This document shows positions 46,401 to 52,911 of a stretch of DNA of 64,000 nt, piece after piece. Position 1 is the stretch's first letter. Every line of letters begins with the position of its first letter. The notes below the pieces were generated by a model. The model saw only the letters and a list, made by a program, of their open reading frames with translations, searched no databases and had not been told where the DNA came from. A program made the position numbers and the translations under genes. The stretch comes from CAYJPA01 sp964371945 (GTDB lineage Bacteria; Chloroflexota; Chloroflexia; Thermomicrobiales; UBA6265): NCBI GenBank assembly GCA_964371945.1, contig CAYJPA010000017.1, forward strand, positions 1-64,000, given 5' to 3'.

Positions 46401-46563
46401 CGTTGAGTCCGGCGTTCATCGCCAGAGTCGCCGTTTCCTCGATCCGGCTGTCGCGCTCATTCTCGTACGATCGAAAGGCAAGGGCGCCGGCCAGCAGGAT
46501 GAACGCGAGCGTCACCAGCACAATCGAGATTGAAAACCGCGTGCCAGGTCCCATTCGTCGCAT
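43405..46563 (-). CDS. Membrane histidine kinase with four PAS domains
   Basis: 1052 residues. A first membrane helix (about 10-32), an extracytoplasmic Cache-like sensor (about 35-285), and a second helix (about 290-312, LLGLAVVGIAVAGGAIWIG) are followed by four PAS/PAC units of about 125 residues (conserved phrases such as EWIGVDIDVTDQR and EWVGANTDIHDRK). Then come HisKA with the phospho-accepting His in VAHDMKNPLAAVKAQ and a HATPase domain (NLITNAIKYSPDGG, TGTGIGLSGARQIVEQHGG). No response regulator lies next to it, so it is an orphan kinase. Start: ATG 46563 (GGA upstream); a TTG 36 bases earlier is possible. Confidence 0.92.
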   Translation of the reverse strand: MRRMGPGTRFSISIVLVTLAFILLAGALAFRSYENERDSRIEETATLAMNAGLNADRFLRDRLDLLTTIAAAPVVRAGDIAAMSDYFELVDPVRLGFVGGIGWTDTSGVVRVSTSLALDDLPIDVSDRSYVSFVLTNQAPYVAEAVVGRLEQKPLLAMAVPTFDERLVLNGVLIGSIRLDLLADATKEQRFGTTAVTILDRQGNIIAQPDGVTELVNVTGSPLLEEIGSSDSGVLKNVTGITGESNRIVSYAHAPSGGWTILIDLPGQDLIGPARRTLIQELLGLAVVGIAVAGGAIWIGRGINHAAQREASALDELAVRESRLRALTEATTQVTWTADAAGRLHAPEERWSALTGAEPGDLDGSEWLAYVHPEDREPGNAIWQERIASGSMVEFEQRVRRPKGEMRSFLLRAVPVCDSEGTVREWIGVDIDVTDQRQAENALRAREYFAREVIDSLIAFVGVMSVDGTLITVNRAALTVSGVPESELLNRPLWKIYAFTFDQENQERLQEAIARAAAGEFVRYDAMARLGDGRMITIDIAIGAIRGDGDQISYLVASAIDVTERTLAQHLVAASEERYRALVEATSTVVWRTSPDGNAFFVGDSWAEITGQTVNEMAGSGWLDVIHPDDVERTITTWRRSVESRSIHEDEFRVRVRDGSYRYFSARGVPVFDEDGNVREWVGANTDIHDRKRAEEELRETAERLSLALEAGQFDTWDWDVQTDTLIWTEAAEKRLGPAPSTLGGFLEKIHPDDRQMVAEAVRRSLEERAPYDVEYRTKDASGNERWLYVRGEAFHDKEGRPMRMLGVDVDVTDRKNQEVFEQDFVANVAHDMKNPLAAVKAQTQLLRRRIKTGKADLETVDSVLGVLDSGLSRMNRRIEELADVARLRAGQSLELRVDRCNLRTLVHGIIEVYQQASERHEFVVDDGDDELAGVWDTGRIERVVDNLITNAIKYSPDGGVIDVRLARIENGISWAALTVTDQGIGIPEADLPHIFERYWRAVNTAVITGTGIGLSGARQIVEQHGGRVTVESSELAGSKFTVHLPLQVTNG

Positions 46564-46871
46564 TTCGCATCCGTCACGTTGGCCCCGATATGTAGCCAAG
46601 CTGTTGTCGAACGTTCAATCCGCCAAAAGCGAACCGTTCGCACACATCGCACGAGACCCAACCTGTCCAAGATTGGTAGCGTTATACCAGTTTTTTCAGC
46701 CGAATTGAGCGTTTTTTTGCAGATGACTGAGGTATGGAATCATGCCGATCCGGTGGCTGTGAAACCGTCAACGGCCTTGTTGCGTTCCAGTCAACGATGC
46801 TACGTTACCGGTATCCCCGCGACGTGATTCGAATCGATGTTGCTGGCCCGCTCGCCGGAGGTTCTCGACTG
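46564..46871. other. Intergenic between divergent kinase and LCP genes
   Basis: About 310 bases holding the promoters of both genes. Runs of T (46690-46720) and a TATACC near 46684 are noticeable, but no complete promoter could be assigned on either strand. Confidence 0.35.
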
Positions 46872-47801
46872 ATGTCTTCCCGGTCGTCTATTTCACACCG
46901 CGCACGCGTTCGTGCGTTGGGTTTGGCTCTTGCCGGTCTGGCATCGCCGCTGGCTCGAATCCCTAATCGCGTCCTGGCTCAGGACGACATCACGCCGGCG
47001 GATATCCGGCAACCACAAACCCTCTTTGTCGGCGGTCTCGATTCACGCGAGGAAGATCAGCCGGAGAACACAGACGTCAACATTTTGGCCAGGGTCGATC
47101 TCCAACTGCAGACCGTTCGTGCCATCAGCATCCCGCGCGATCTCTATCTTGAGATACCCGGCTATGGATTTGACAAGATAACCCGAGCCTACGACTTCGG
47201 ATCGAAATCGGACAACAGATCGTTCAAAGTCGGCGCCCAACTCATTCGCGACACCGTTAGCCTGAATTTCGGACAAACGCTGGATGGGGTCGTCCTCACA
47301 ACGTTCGGTGGGTTCGTTGAGGTCGTCGATACCTTGGGCGGAATCGATGTCGAGAATCCATACGATCTTTACGACGGCGAGTACCCAACCATCGATTACG
47401 GATATACCGAGATCTACTTTCCCGCGGGTCCACTACACCTAAGTGGCGAGGAAGCGCTTCAGTTCTCGCGCACCCGCCACCAGGATGGAGACGACGGACG
47501 CGTAATGCGCCAGCAACTCGTCATCCGGGCATTGCTCGAGCGTGCTCGAGATCCCGGGATCGCGGATCAGCTTCCTGCAATCGTGGCCGAGCACGCCAGC
47601 GCGGTGAGAACCGATCTCAGTCGCTCGAAACGGCTGGCACTGGCACTGGCTGCCCCTTCATTCTCAAACGAGTCGGTCGCCTTCGGCACGCTCAGCGGGC
47701 TCGTTTACGAGGACTCAACATCGAGCGGAATGTGGATCTACTCTGGCGATTGGTCGCGGATTCCGGGCTTCGTTGAAGACTTCTTGAGCGGCTCGATCTA
47801 G
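46872..47801 (+). CDS. LytR-CpsA-Psr (LCP) family protein
   Basis: 309 residues from ATG 46872 (GGAGG upstream). The N-terminus is basic then hydrophobic (RVRALGLALAGLASPLARIP), a signal peptide or anchor ending near VLAQDD. The LCP domain shows NTDVNILARVDL, the key Arg in AISIPRDLYLEIPGYG, DTLGGIDVENPYDLYDG, and FSRTRHQDGDDGRVMRQQ. LCP enzymes attach wall polymers to peptidoglycan or handle polyprenyl-phosphate substrates outside the cell. The stop codon overlaps that of the convergent SRPBCC gene in the palindrome CTAG. Confidence 0.9.
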   Translation: MSSRSSISHRARVRALGLALAGLASPLARIPNRVLAQDDITPADIRQPQTLFVGGLDSREEDQPENTDVNILARVDLQLQTVRAISIPRDLYLEIPGYGFDKITRAYDFGSKSDNRSFKVGAQLIRDTVSLNFGQTLDGVVLTTFGGFVEVVDTLGGIDVENPYDLYDGEYPTIDYGYTEIYFPAGPLHLSGEEALQFSRTRHQDGDDGRVMRQQLVIRALLERARDPGIADQLPAIVAEHASAVRTDLSRSKRLALALAAPSFSNESVAFGTLSGLVYEDSTSSGMWIYSGDWSRIPGFVEDFLSGSI

Positions 47802-48373
47802 CCCGCCGGCTCGCTCCATACCGGCGGCGTCAGTAGTCTCCGCCGGTGCGGCCAGGTCGGACCAGGCGGTAGTGGAACCGCCGTCCATGCTTCGAGCGTC
47901 GTAACCCGGCGGCGCAGCAACTCGAGGTTCAAGCTCACCTCCCCTCGCGCCATGATCCAGCGATGATTCCAGGTGAAGAGCGGTTTCAAGATCGGTGATC
48001 CGAACCGCAGCAGTGGCTTTTCGGAATTGATCCGCCAGTCGAAATCGACTCGGACGCTCGCTCCATCCTGCCGGAAACTCCAGACACCGCGTCTGTCAAA
48101 ATCTCCGTTGACCTCGATCGTAAATCCATTCGGCGGGTCGATCTGCGTGACCAATTGCTGCCAGTGAATTGTGTACGGCAGCCAGCCCTTGGTGACCACT
48201 TCGAGCCGCTTGCCCAGACCGACATCATCGCCGCGTTCCAGCACATCGACTCGCAAAAAGCCGGAGGGCCACCATTGGTCGAGCCCGTCGGCATCGCTGA
48301 CGATGTCGTAGACCTCCTGCACCGTTCCCTGCACTCGCCAGCTCGACGTCAGCGCATATTCGTTCCCAGCCAT
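47798..48373 (-). CDS. SRPBCC (polyketide-cyclase-like) protein, intact copy
   Basis: 191 residues with a START/Bet v1-like fold: SSWRVQGTVQEVYDIVSDA, GLDQWWPSGFL, WLPYTIHWQQLVTQIDPPNG and VRVDFDWRINSEKPLL. The last about 20 residues are Pro/Arg-rich. The function is unknown; relatives bind lipids or polyketides. The first about 38 codons and the leader before them are closely repeated at about 52725-52895, in a truncated relative. The export operon lies between the two copies. Confidence 0.85.
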   Translation of the reverse strand: MAGNEYALTSSWRVQGTVQEVYDIVSDADGLDQWWPSGFLRVDVLERGDDVGLGKRLEVVTKGWLPYTIHWQQLVTQIDPPNGFTIEVNGDFDRRGVWSFRQDGASVRVDFDWRINSEKPLLRFGSPILKPLFTWNHRWIMARGEVSLNLELLRRRVTTLEAWTAVPLPPGPTWPHRRRLLTPPVWSEPAG

Positions 48374-48554
48374 GTCTCTGCCTCCACAACATCAGTTCGC
48401 TCGCACGCTGCATCCGATACGAAGCGAACCTGTCAAGCGGATCAAATCGTTTGCCGATCCCTAGCGGTGGAGTGCCACGAACTCGATGCGAATGGTCTCG
48501 GCAGTCACAAATTGTCGTCCTAAAGGAAAACAGATTCCGCAGCTCACGTAATCA

Positions 48555-49772
48555 CTAATCCCGGAGTGCTTGCACGACGCTTGTGCGGACGGCGCGGAAG
48601 GCGGGCAGAAGCCCTGAAAGAAGCCCGACGGTTACCGCGGCCGCAAGACCACGCGTTGCGCTGCTGACCGGCAGATCCGTTGAGACGGGCAAAGGGAGCG
48701 TGGCAAGCACTAAGCGCCGGGCGAACAAGTCAATTGCAATCGCGGCCACGGGGATCGCGATCACGGCTGCCAGCAATGATTCGAGTAGCGTCTGAGTGAT
48801 TACGCCTGCGAAGACTCTGCGCTTACTCGCACCCAACGCTCGACTGAGACCGAAGTCCTTGCCTCGTTCACGCACACTCGTCAAGCCGACTCCAAGTATT
48901 CCCAAACCACCAACAATTAGTGCTACCCAAGTAACTGCACTTGCCGTCACACGTTGTTGATCGAGTAACGGGGTGAGGTCTTCGCTCAAGTCCTCCCTGT
49001 AAGCTGAGAACACGGGTTGGTCCGAAGAGCCCAACCTCACGCTCCTAACAAGTTCAATCACAAAGCCAACGTCCCCCGGGTCGACGTTGACGAGCCAGTG
49101 AGTGAGTGTTGGGTCTGCAAGTTCAGGCCGCTGCAGATCGGAAACAATCGCGATGTCGATGGGCTCCGATCTGGTCCCGATTGAACTCGAGACCGCGTCG
49201 ATTATCAGAGGGTATTGAGTAGACCACTTTGCATCGGAAGTTTCACGCCGCATTGAGTACCAAACGGACGAACCGATTGCGTCAGCACCGGAAAATCCCA
49301 GCCGCTTTGCAAAGTCCAATGTGACGATCGCATGAGCGACGTCGCTTGAGGCAGTGTCGCCTGGAATGTAGCCAGCCACGAGGTTCACGAAACTTACGAT
49401 GGGGAAAGTAGACGAAACCCAATATGCCTCGGAGGCGATATGGTTATCGCCGTTCGTCAACAAGACCTCATTCTGAGCGATCGACGTCACCCGGCTCACG
49501 CCGTTCGCAGCGAGAGTCTGAACCATCGTGCTCGCGGCTTGCTCAGTGTCAAACGGGCTCAAGGGAACTCCGTCGCCACCTCCGATTGAGACTGTCGCAG
49601 GCCTGCCATATTGACGGGCGATGTACTCGGCGTTGGCCTCGCGAGAGAGGAGTCCTGCGGCATCTACCAGTACGACTGCGCAAACCGCCGCCACCATTCC
49701 CGCGATTGCAGCGAAGGTTCGAAGAGGCTTACTACGAACATCAAGCCATGCGGAGATCAGAACGGCGATCAC
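48555..49772 (-). CDS. MacB/FtsX-type ABC transporter permease
   Basis: 405 residues. One N-terminal membrane helix (about 15-42), a large extracytoplasmic domain (about 45-275), then three C-terminal helices (about 280-305, 330-358, 375-400). The segment ERGKDFGLSRALGASKRRVF before the second C-terminal helix is the FtsX/MacB coupling region. MacB-type pumps do not carry substrates through the membrane but drive periplasmic or extracellular partners. The start overlaps the ATPase gene by four bases (ATGA). It is the last gene of the operon. Confidence 0.9.
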   Translation of the reverse strand: MIAVLISAWLDVRSKPLRTFAAIAGMVAAVCAVVLVDAAGLLSREANAEYIARQYGRPATVSIGGGDGVPLSPFDTEQAASTMVQTLAANGVSRVTSIAQNEVLLTNGDNHIASEAYWVSSTFPIVSFVNLVAGYIPGDTASSDVAHAIVTLDFAKRLGFSGADAIGSSVWYSMRRETSDAKWSTQYPLIIDAVSSSIGTRSEPIDIAIVSDLQRPELADPTLTHWLVNVDPGDVGFVIELVRSVRLGSSDQPVFSAYREDLSEDLTPLLDQQRVTASAVTWVALIVGGLGILGVGLTSVRERGKDFGLSRALGASKRRVFAGVITQTLLESLLAAVIAIPVAAIAIDLFARRLVLATLPLPVSTDLPVSSATRGLAAAVTVGLLSGLLPAFRAVRTSVVQALRD

Positions 49773-50458
49773 GAGAGTTGCTCCACGAGCCGACCGCCCG
49801 AAAGGGCCATCACCCGCTCAGCGCGAGCCGCGACCGCGGAATCGTGGGTGACAAGAATGAGTGTGACTCCCTCTGCCCGAGCAAGATCGACCAGTAGATC
49901 AAGTACGCGCGCTCCAGTCAACGGGTCGAGAGCTCCGGTGGGTTCATCGGCCAGAACGACGCGTGGTTTACGAGCGAGCGCGCGGGCGATGGCGACGCGC
50001 TGTTGTTCACCTCCGCTGAGAAGATGGGGCATGGAACTAGCGCGTTCGCTGAGTCCAACCAGATCCAGGAGTTCTGCGGCGCGGAATTTGCGGTCTGCAA
50101 GTTCAGATTTGTTCGCGTAGAGGAACGGCTCGGCCACGTTGTCAAGCGCGGTGCGTCGATCGAGAAGGTGAAATTGCTGGAAGATGAATCCAAAGAAGCT
50201 GCCACGCAACGCGGCGGTCTGCGAATCGCTCAACGCAGAGATATCGACGCCACCGCAAAGGAAGCTGCCAGAGGTCGGTTTGTCTAGCAGACCAAGGATG
50301 TTGAGTAGTGTAGACTTTCCGGAACCAGAGCGTCCCACGATCGCGATGATACTACCCGGCTGCAACTCAAGGTCGAGATCGTGCAAGACGTCGAGCTGCT
50401 CTCCAAACGGAAGCGTGAACGCCTTGCAAACCTGCCTCATCTCAAGTAGCGCGGTCAC
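49769..50458 (-). CDS. ABC transporter ATPase, MacB/LolD group
   Basis: 229 residues. Walker A is GRSGSGKST, the signature is LLSGGEQQRVAIARAL, Walker B is VVLADEPTGALD and the switch His is in LILVTHDSAV. The spacing and the GFIFQQFHLLDRRTALDNV segment fit the MacB/LolD/FtsE group. It powers the permease encoded by the next gene. Four-base overlaps on both sides put adaptor, ATPase and permease in one translationally coupled unit. Confidence 0.94.
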   Translation of the reverse strand: MTALLEMRQVCKAFTLPFGEQLDVLHDLDLELQPGSIIAIVGRSGSGKSTLLNILGLLDKPTSGSFLCGGVDISALSDSQTAALRGSFFGFIFQQFHLLDRRTALDNVAEPFLYANKSELADRKFRAAELLDLVGLSERASSMPHLLSGGEQQRVAIARALARKPRVVLADEPTGALDPLTGARVLDLLVDLARAEGVTLILVTHDSAVAARAERVMALSGGRLVEQLS

Positions 50459-51129
50459 CCGTCACTCGCAGCGAAGTCGCTCTGGACCGGATTCAAGAGA
50501 ACGATTTCGTCAATTGAAAGACCGGAAGTTATCTCTATCCAAAACGAATCCGACATACCGAGTCCGACTTGCCGTGTGCTCGTGCTTCCGTCCTCTCCAA
50601 CGATAATCACCTGGCCCAGTTGTGCTCCGCCGACTACTGCAGTCAACGGCAACGCCATCGTATCCGTTGGTTTCACCATGGAGAGCACCATTCTTCCAGA
50701 GAGCCCTGGGACGACGGAAACTTCGTCCGGTATTCGGCAGCGCATCTTCATCCCGCCGCCCTCGGCTTGTTGTATTCCGAGCCAGGCGCAGTCAAAACCG
50801 ATTGGTCCACCGATGATCAGGGCCTTCACTGTGTCCGGCGCATTGAGCAATTGGTACGCAAGATCAACGGGTTTGATCAACGCCTCGAGGTCAAACGCTG
50901 CGCCGTCGGAGACTACAACCCCGTCGCCCAAGACTACCGGAGAAATAGTATGCTGACCTAGAGTGATAGTCGCACGTTGCTTGGTTTGAATAAGAGTGGC
51001 TGCTGATCCAGCATCGGACGAAAATTTCGTTGATTCGTGGCGAGCAACGAACGATGCAATCCCAATCGTCACCGAGAGCCAGATTAGAAGTAGCGCGGCT
51101 CGATTCGTCCGATCGCGAGGGCCTTTCAT
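50455..51129 (-). CDS. Short MacA-like membrane adaptor
   Basis: 224 residues from the ATG at 51129, whose ATGA overlaps the lipoprotein stop. One N-terminal membrane helix (about 12-30, ALLLIWLSVTIGIASFVA). The C-terminal half (VPGLSGRMVLSMVKPTDT, MALPLTAVVGGAQLGQVIIV and TRQVGLGMSDSFWIEITSGL) is the membrane-proximal domain of MacA/HlyD adaptors. The long coiled-coil hairpin of classical adaptors is absent, as in single-membrane bacteria that need no outer-membrane contact. It also has Cys residues (FDCAWLG, MRCRIP). Confidence 0.75.
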   Translation of the reverse strand: MKGPRDRTNRAALLLIWLSVTIGIASFVARHESTKFSSDAGSAATLIQTKQRATITLGQHTISPVVLGDGVVVSDGAAFDLEALIKPVDLAYQLLNAPDTVKALIIGGPIGFDCAWLGIQQAEGGGMKMRCRIPDEVSVVPGLSGRMVLSMVKPTDTMALPLTAVVGGAQLGQVIIVGEDGSTSTRQVGLGMSDSFWIEITSGLSIDEIVLLNPVQSDFAASDG

Positions 51130-51842
51130 AAAGGTCCGACCCTCCATGGTCCAATTCGACAGTTTTGGCTATTCACGAATTTTTGCAACGTCGAGGCGTC
51201 TCCAAGTTGCGCTTGGGCGGCAATTAATTCGGGAATGTGACCTGGGCCCGAAGGCGCCACCTCTGGAGGGAAACCGGGGATCAAAGTGCTCCAGTTCGGA
51301 ATCAGACTGACGATGACGTACAAGGCCTCACGCTCAAGAGATTTTTTACCGCTCTTTCGAGCGTCCAGCCAAGTCATGTCCCACGCGCACTGGCTCTGAA
51401 TGAAAAGGATAGTATAGGCCGCAAGCGAGCCATCGCCCACATCGCCTACTCCAGATTCCTCCCATTCATCCATCAGTGCGTCGACGTCAGGAAAGAATTC
51501 AAGGGGCCAGGGAAATTGAGCGACCACGCAGTTGAGCTGTTCACGAAGTTGCTGCAGTGTTAACGCGCCGCGAGAATCGGTCGTCGCAGGAGGACAGGTG
51601 ATCTCTGCGTTTGCTTTCGGGAAAGTGGCAGCCGACTCGCTTAATGCTTCGTCGTTGTTAGCCGTGGCCGCTGGGAAAGTGTTCGATGTAGCCGACGGCG
51701 ATCCGGGCACTCCGTCGGTTTGCGTAGGTGTAGCAGACTCTATCGGCACCTTAGTGCTTGCTGGGTTCGAGCCCTTGTCACCACACCCAGCGAGTGAGAG
51801 AGCAGCAACCAATGCCATGAGCACCGTCCTGAAAATCTTCAT
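51126..51842 (-). CDS. Lipoprotein of unknown function
   Basis: 238 residues from ATG 51842 (AGGGG upstream). The N-terminus MKIFRTVLMALVAALSLAGC gives a clear lipobox (LAGC, Cys 20). A Thr/Ser/Pro/Ala-rich linker (about 22-85) leads to a globular part with Cys residues (ITCPP, LNCVV, SQCAWDMTW, NSQNCRIG). No family is recognised. Its place between the secreted protein and the adaptor suggests it binds the cargo outside the cell or gives self-protection. That is inference. Confidence 0.7.
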   Translation of the reverse strand: MKIFRTVLMALVAALSLAGCGDKGSNPASTKVPIESATPTQTDGVPGSPSATSNTFPAATANNDEALSESAATFPKANAEITCPPATTDSRGALTLQQLREQLNCVVAQFPWPLEFFPDVDALMDEWEESGVGDVGDGSLAAYTILFIQSQCAWDMTWLDARKSGKKSLEREALYVIVSLIPNWSTLIPGFPPEVAPSGPGHIPELIAAQAQLGDASTLQKFVNSQNCRIGPWRVGPL

Positions 51843-51936
51843 TTTTGACCCCTGGTCGCGCCCACCCACACGGCTCTCATAGTGGGCGGGCGCGAATTCA
51901 GCACTAAGTTGTCTGGTCTAAGGTTGAAAACAGCAT

Positions 51937-52365
51937 CTACGCCTGTGGACCGTCCCAGTTCATTTCGCCGTCGAAAGTGTCCACACCGTTGCCGCTATTG
52001 TTTTTGAAGGTCATGCAGAAGTAGAGCGGGTCGCCATCAGGATCGTTCGGTTTCACGTGGATCCACCCCGTTGGGTCTGCGTTCGGCAACTGAGTGCTCC
52101 AACTGCGAGTGCCCGTGTGGACACAGTCATAAGTAGCAGCCTGGACTTCCGGGCCCTCGTCCTTCCAGATCGCGATTCCGTACGGGGAATACGTCACCTC
52201 CCGAGCATGGGAGTACGGATGCCAAGTGTGGCCCGCGTTTAGATCCACGTTGTTGGAGCCATACCAGTACGCCCATCCGTCAGCCAACACACTCTGTGAT
52301 TGCAGCAGAGCGACACCGAGAAGCACTACAACTGCGGCGATACGTCGAATGGATCGCGTTCTCAT
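51937..52365 (-). CDS. Small secreted protein, likely export cargo
   Basis: 142 residues from ATG 52365 (GAGGAGA upstream). A Sec signal peptide (RRIAAVVVLLGVALLQSQSV) is probably cut at LADG, leaving about 113 residues. The mature part is rich in Trp, Tyr, His, Asp and Asn (WAYWYGSNNVDLNAGHTWHP, TGWIHVKPNDPDGDPLYFC) and has two Cys, fit for one disulfide. It has no close family I can name; size, aromatic content and transporter context recall lactococcin-972-type bacteriocins, but the sequence motifs do not clearly match. It is the first gene of the operon, right behind a consensus promoter. Confidence 0.75.
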   Translation of the reverse strand: MRTRSIRRIAAVVVLLGVALLQSQSVLADGWAYWYGSNNVDLNAGHTWHPYSHAREVTYSPYGIAIWKDEGPEVQAATYDCVHTGTRSWSTQLPNADPTGWIHVKPNDPDGDPLYFCMTFKNNSGNGVDTFDGEMNWDGPQA

Positions 52366-52432
52366 ACCATTCTCCTCAAGTATAAGCCACAAATGATGAC
52401 TCAAGTCGAAATCATCATCCTTACCACCGATT

Positions 52433-52442
52433 GTTCGCGAAC
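52433..52442. promoter_or_regulatory. Palindrome at the predicted transcription start
   Basis: GTTCGCGAAC is a perfect 10-bp palindrome that coincides with the expected +1 of the operon. It is in the right place for a repressor operator. No regulator gene is adjacent. Confidence 0.4.
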
Positions 52443-52448
52443 GCTTTT

Positions 52449-52476
52449 ATTATAGTCTATGTTTTACTCGTGTCAA
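52449..52476 (-). promoter_or_regulatory. Consensus housekeeping promoter TTGACA-N16-TATAAT
   Basis: On the minus strand, TTGACA (52476-52471) and TATAAT (52454-52449) match the sigma-70 consensus at all 12 positions with a 16-base spacer. The transcription start should be near 52442, giving a leader of about 77 bases before the secreted-protein gene. Confidence 0.85.
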
Positions 52477-52503
52477 GTAGATTTTTAGTGAATCATGCGT
52501 TAA

Positions 52504-52839
52504 CTAGAAATATCTATAGTTCTTGTAATTAACACGCTGACGAAAACTCGGGAACCTCAAACTCGGGGTGACTTGCAGGTACTTGCCGCTTGCCGCCTGC
52601 CGCCTCGCTCTCAGAAAATCGATTCGGGGCCACCGATGTTTGAATTCACGACCGTCTCTACTGCCGATCGGCCCTTTGCCTAAGGTAGCGAAGGTGGATC
52701 CCGACTCCTTGGTCCCATGTGCCAGGCCTGATTGCCACCACTGGTCGAGTCCGTCGGCATCGCTGACGATGTCGTAAACCTCTTGCACCGTTCCCTGAAC
52801 CCGCCAGCTCGATTGCAGCGCGTACTCGTTGCCAGCCAT
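52504..52839 (-). pseudogene. Truncated SRPBCC paralogue
   Basis: From ATG 52839 the first about 38 codons (MAGNEYALQSSWRVQGTVQE, then VYDIVSDADGLDQWW) closely repeat the intact SRPBCC gene at 47798-48373. About 50 bases upstream of the start are also similar. At about 52724 the similarity ends and the frame runs through about 73 unrelated codons to a stop at 52504. The rest of the fold is missing, so this is a 5' remnant cut at the boundary of the export operon segment. Confidence 0.8.
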
Positions 52840-52911
52840 CTCGGATCTCCACCTCACAACGTCGCTTGCACGCTGCATCGGGTACGAAGCGACGCGGCGG
52901 GTGGATCATGA

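Larger units (their letters stand above)
52366..52503. promoter_or_regulatory. Promoter-leader region of the export operon
   Basis: This stretch is strikingly AT-rich compared with the surrounding DNA. It holds the consensus promoter, a palindrome and a leader hairpin: ATGATGA (52393-52399) pairs with TCATCAT (52412-52418) across a 12-base loop, between the transcription start and the ribosome-binding site. Confidence 0.6.

Noticed and set aside
51937..52365. Firm assignment of the secreted protein as a lactococcin-972 bacteriocin
   Set aside because: Context and size are suggestive, but no family motif could be matched by eye; left as unknown secreted protein.
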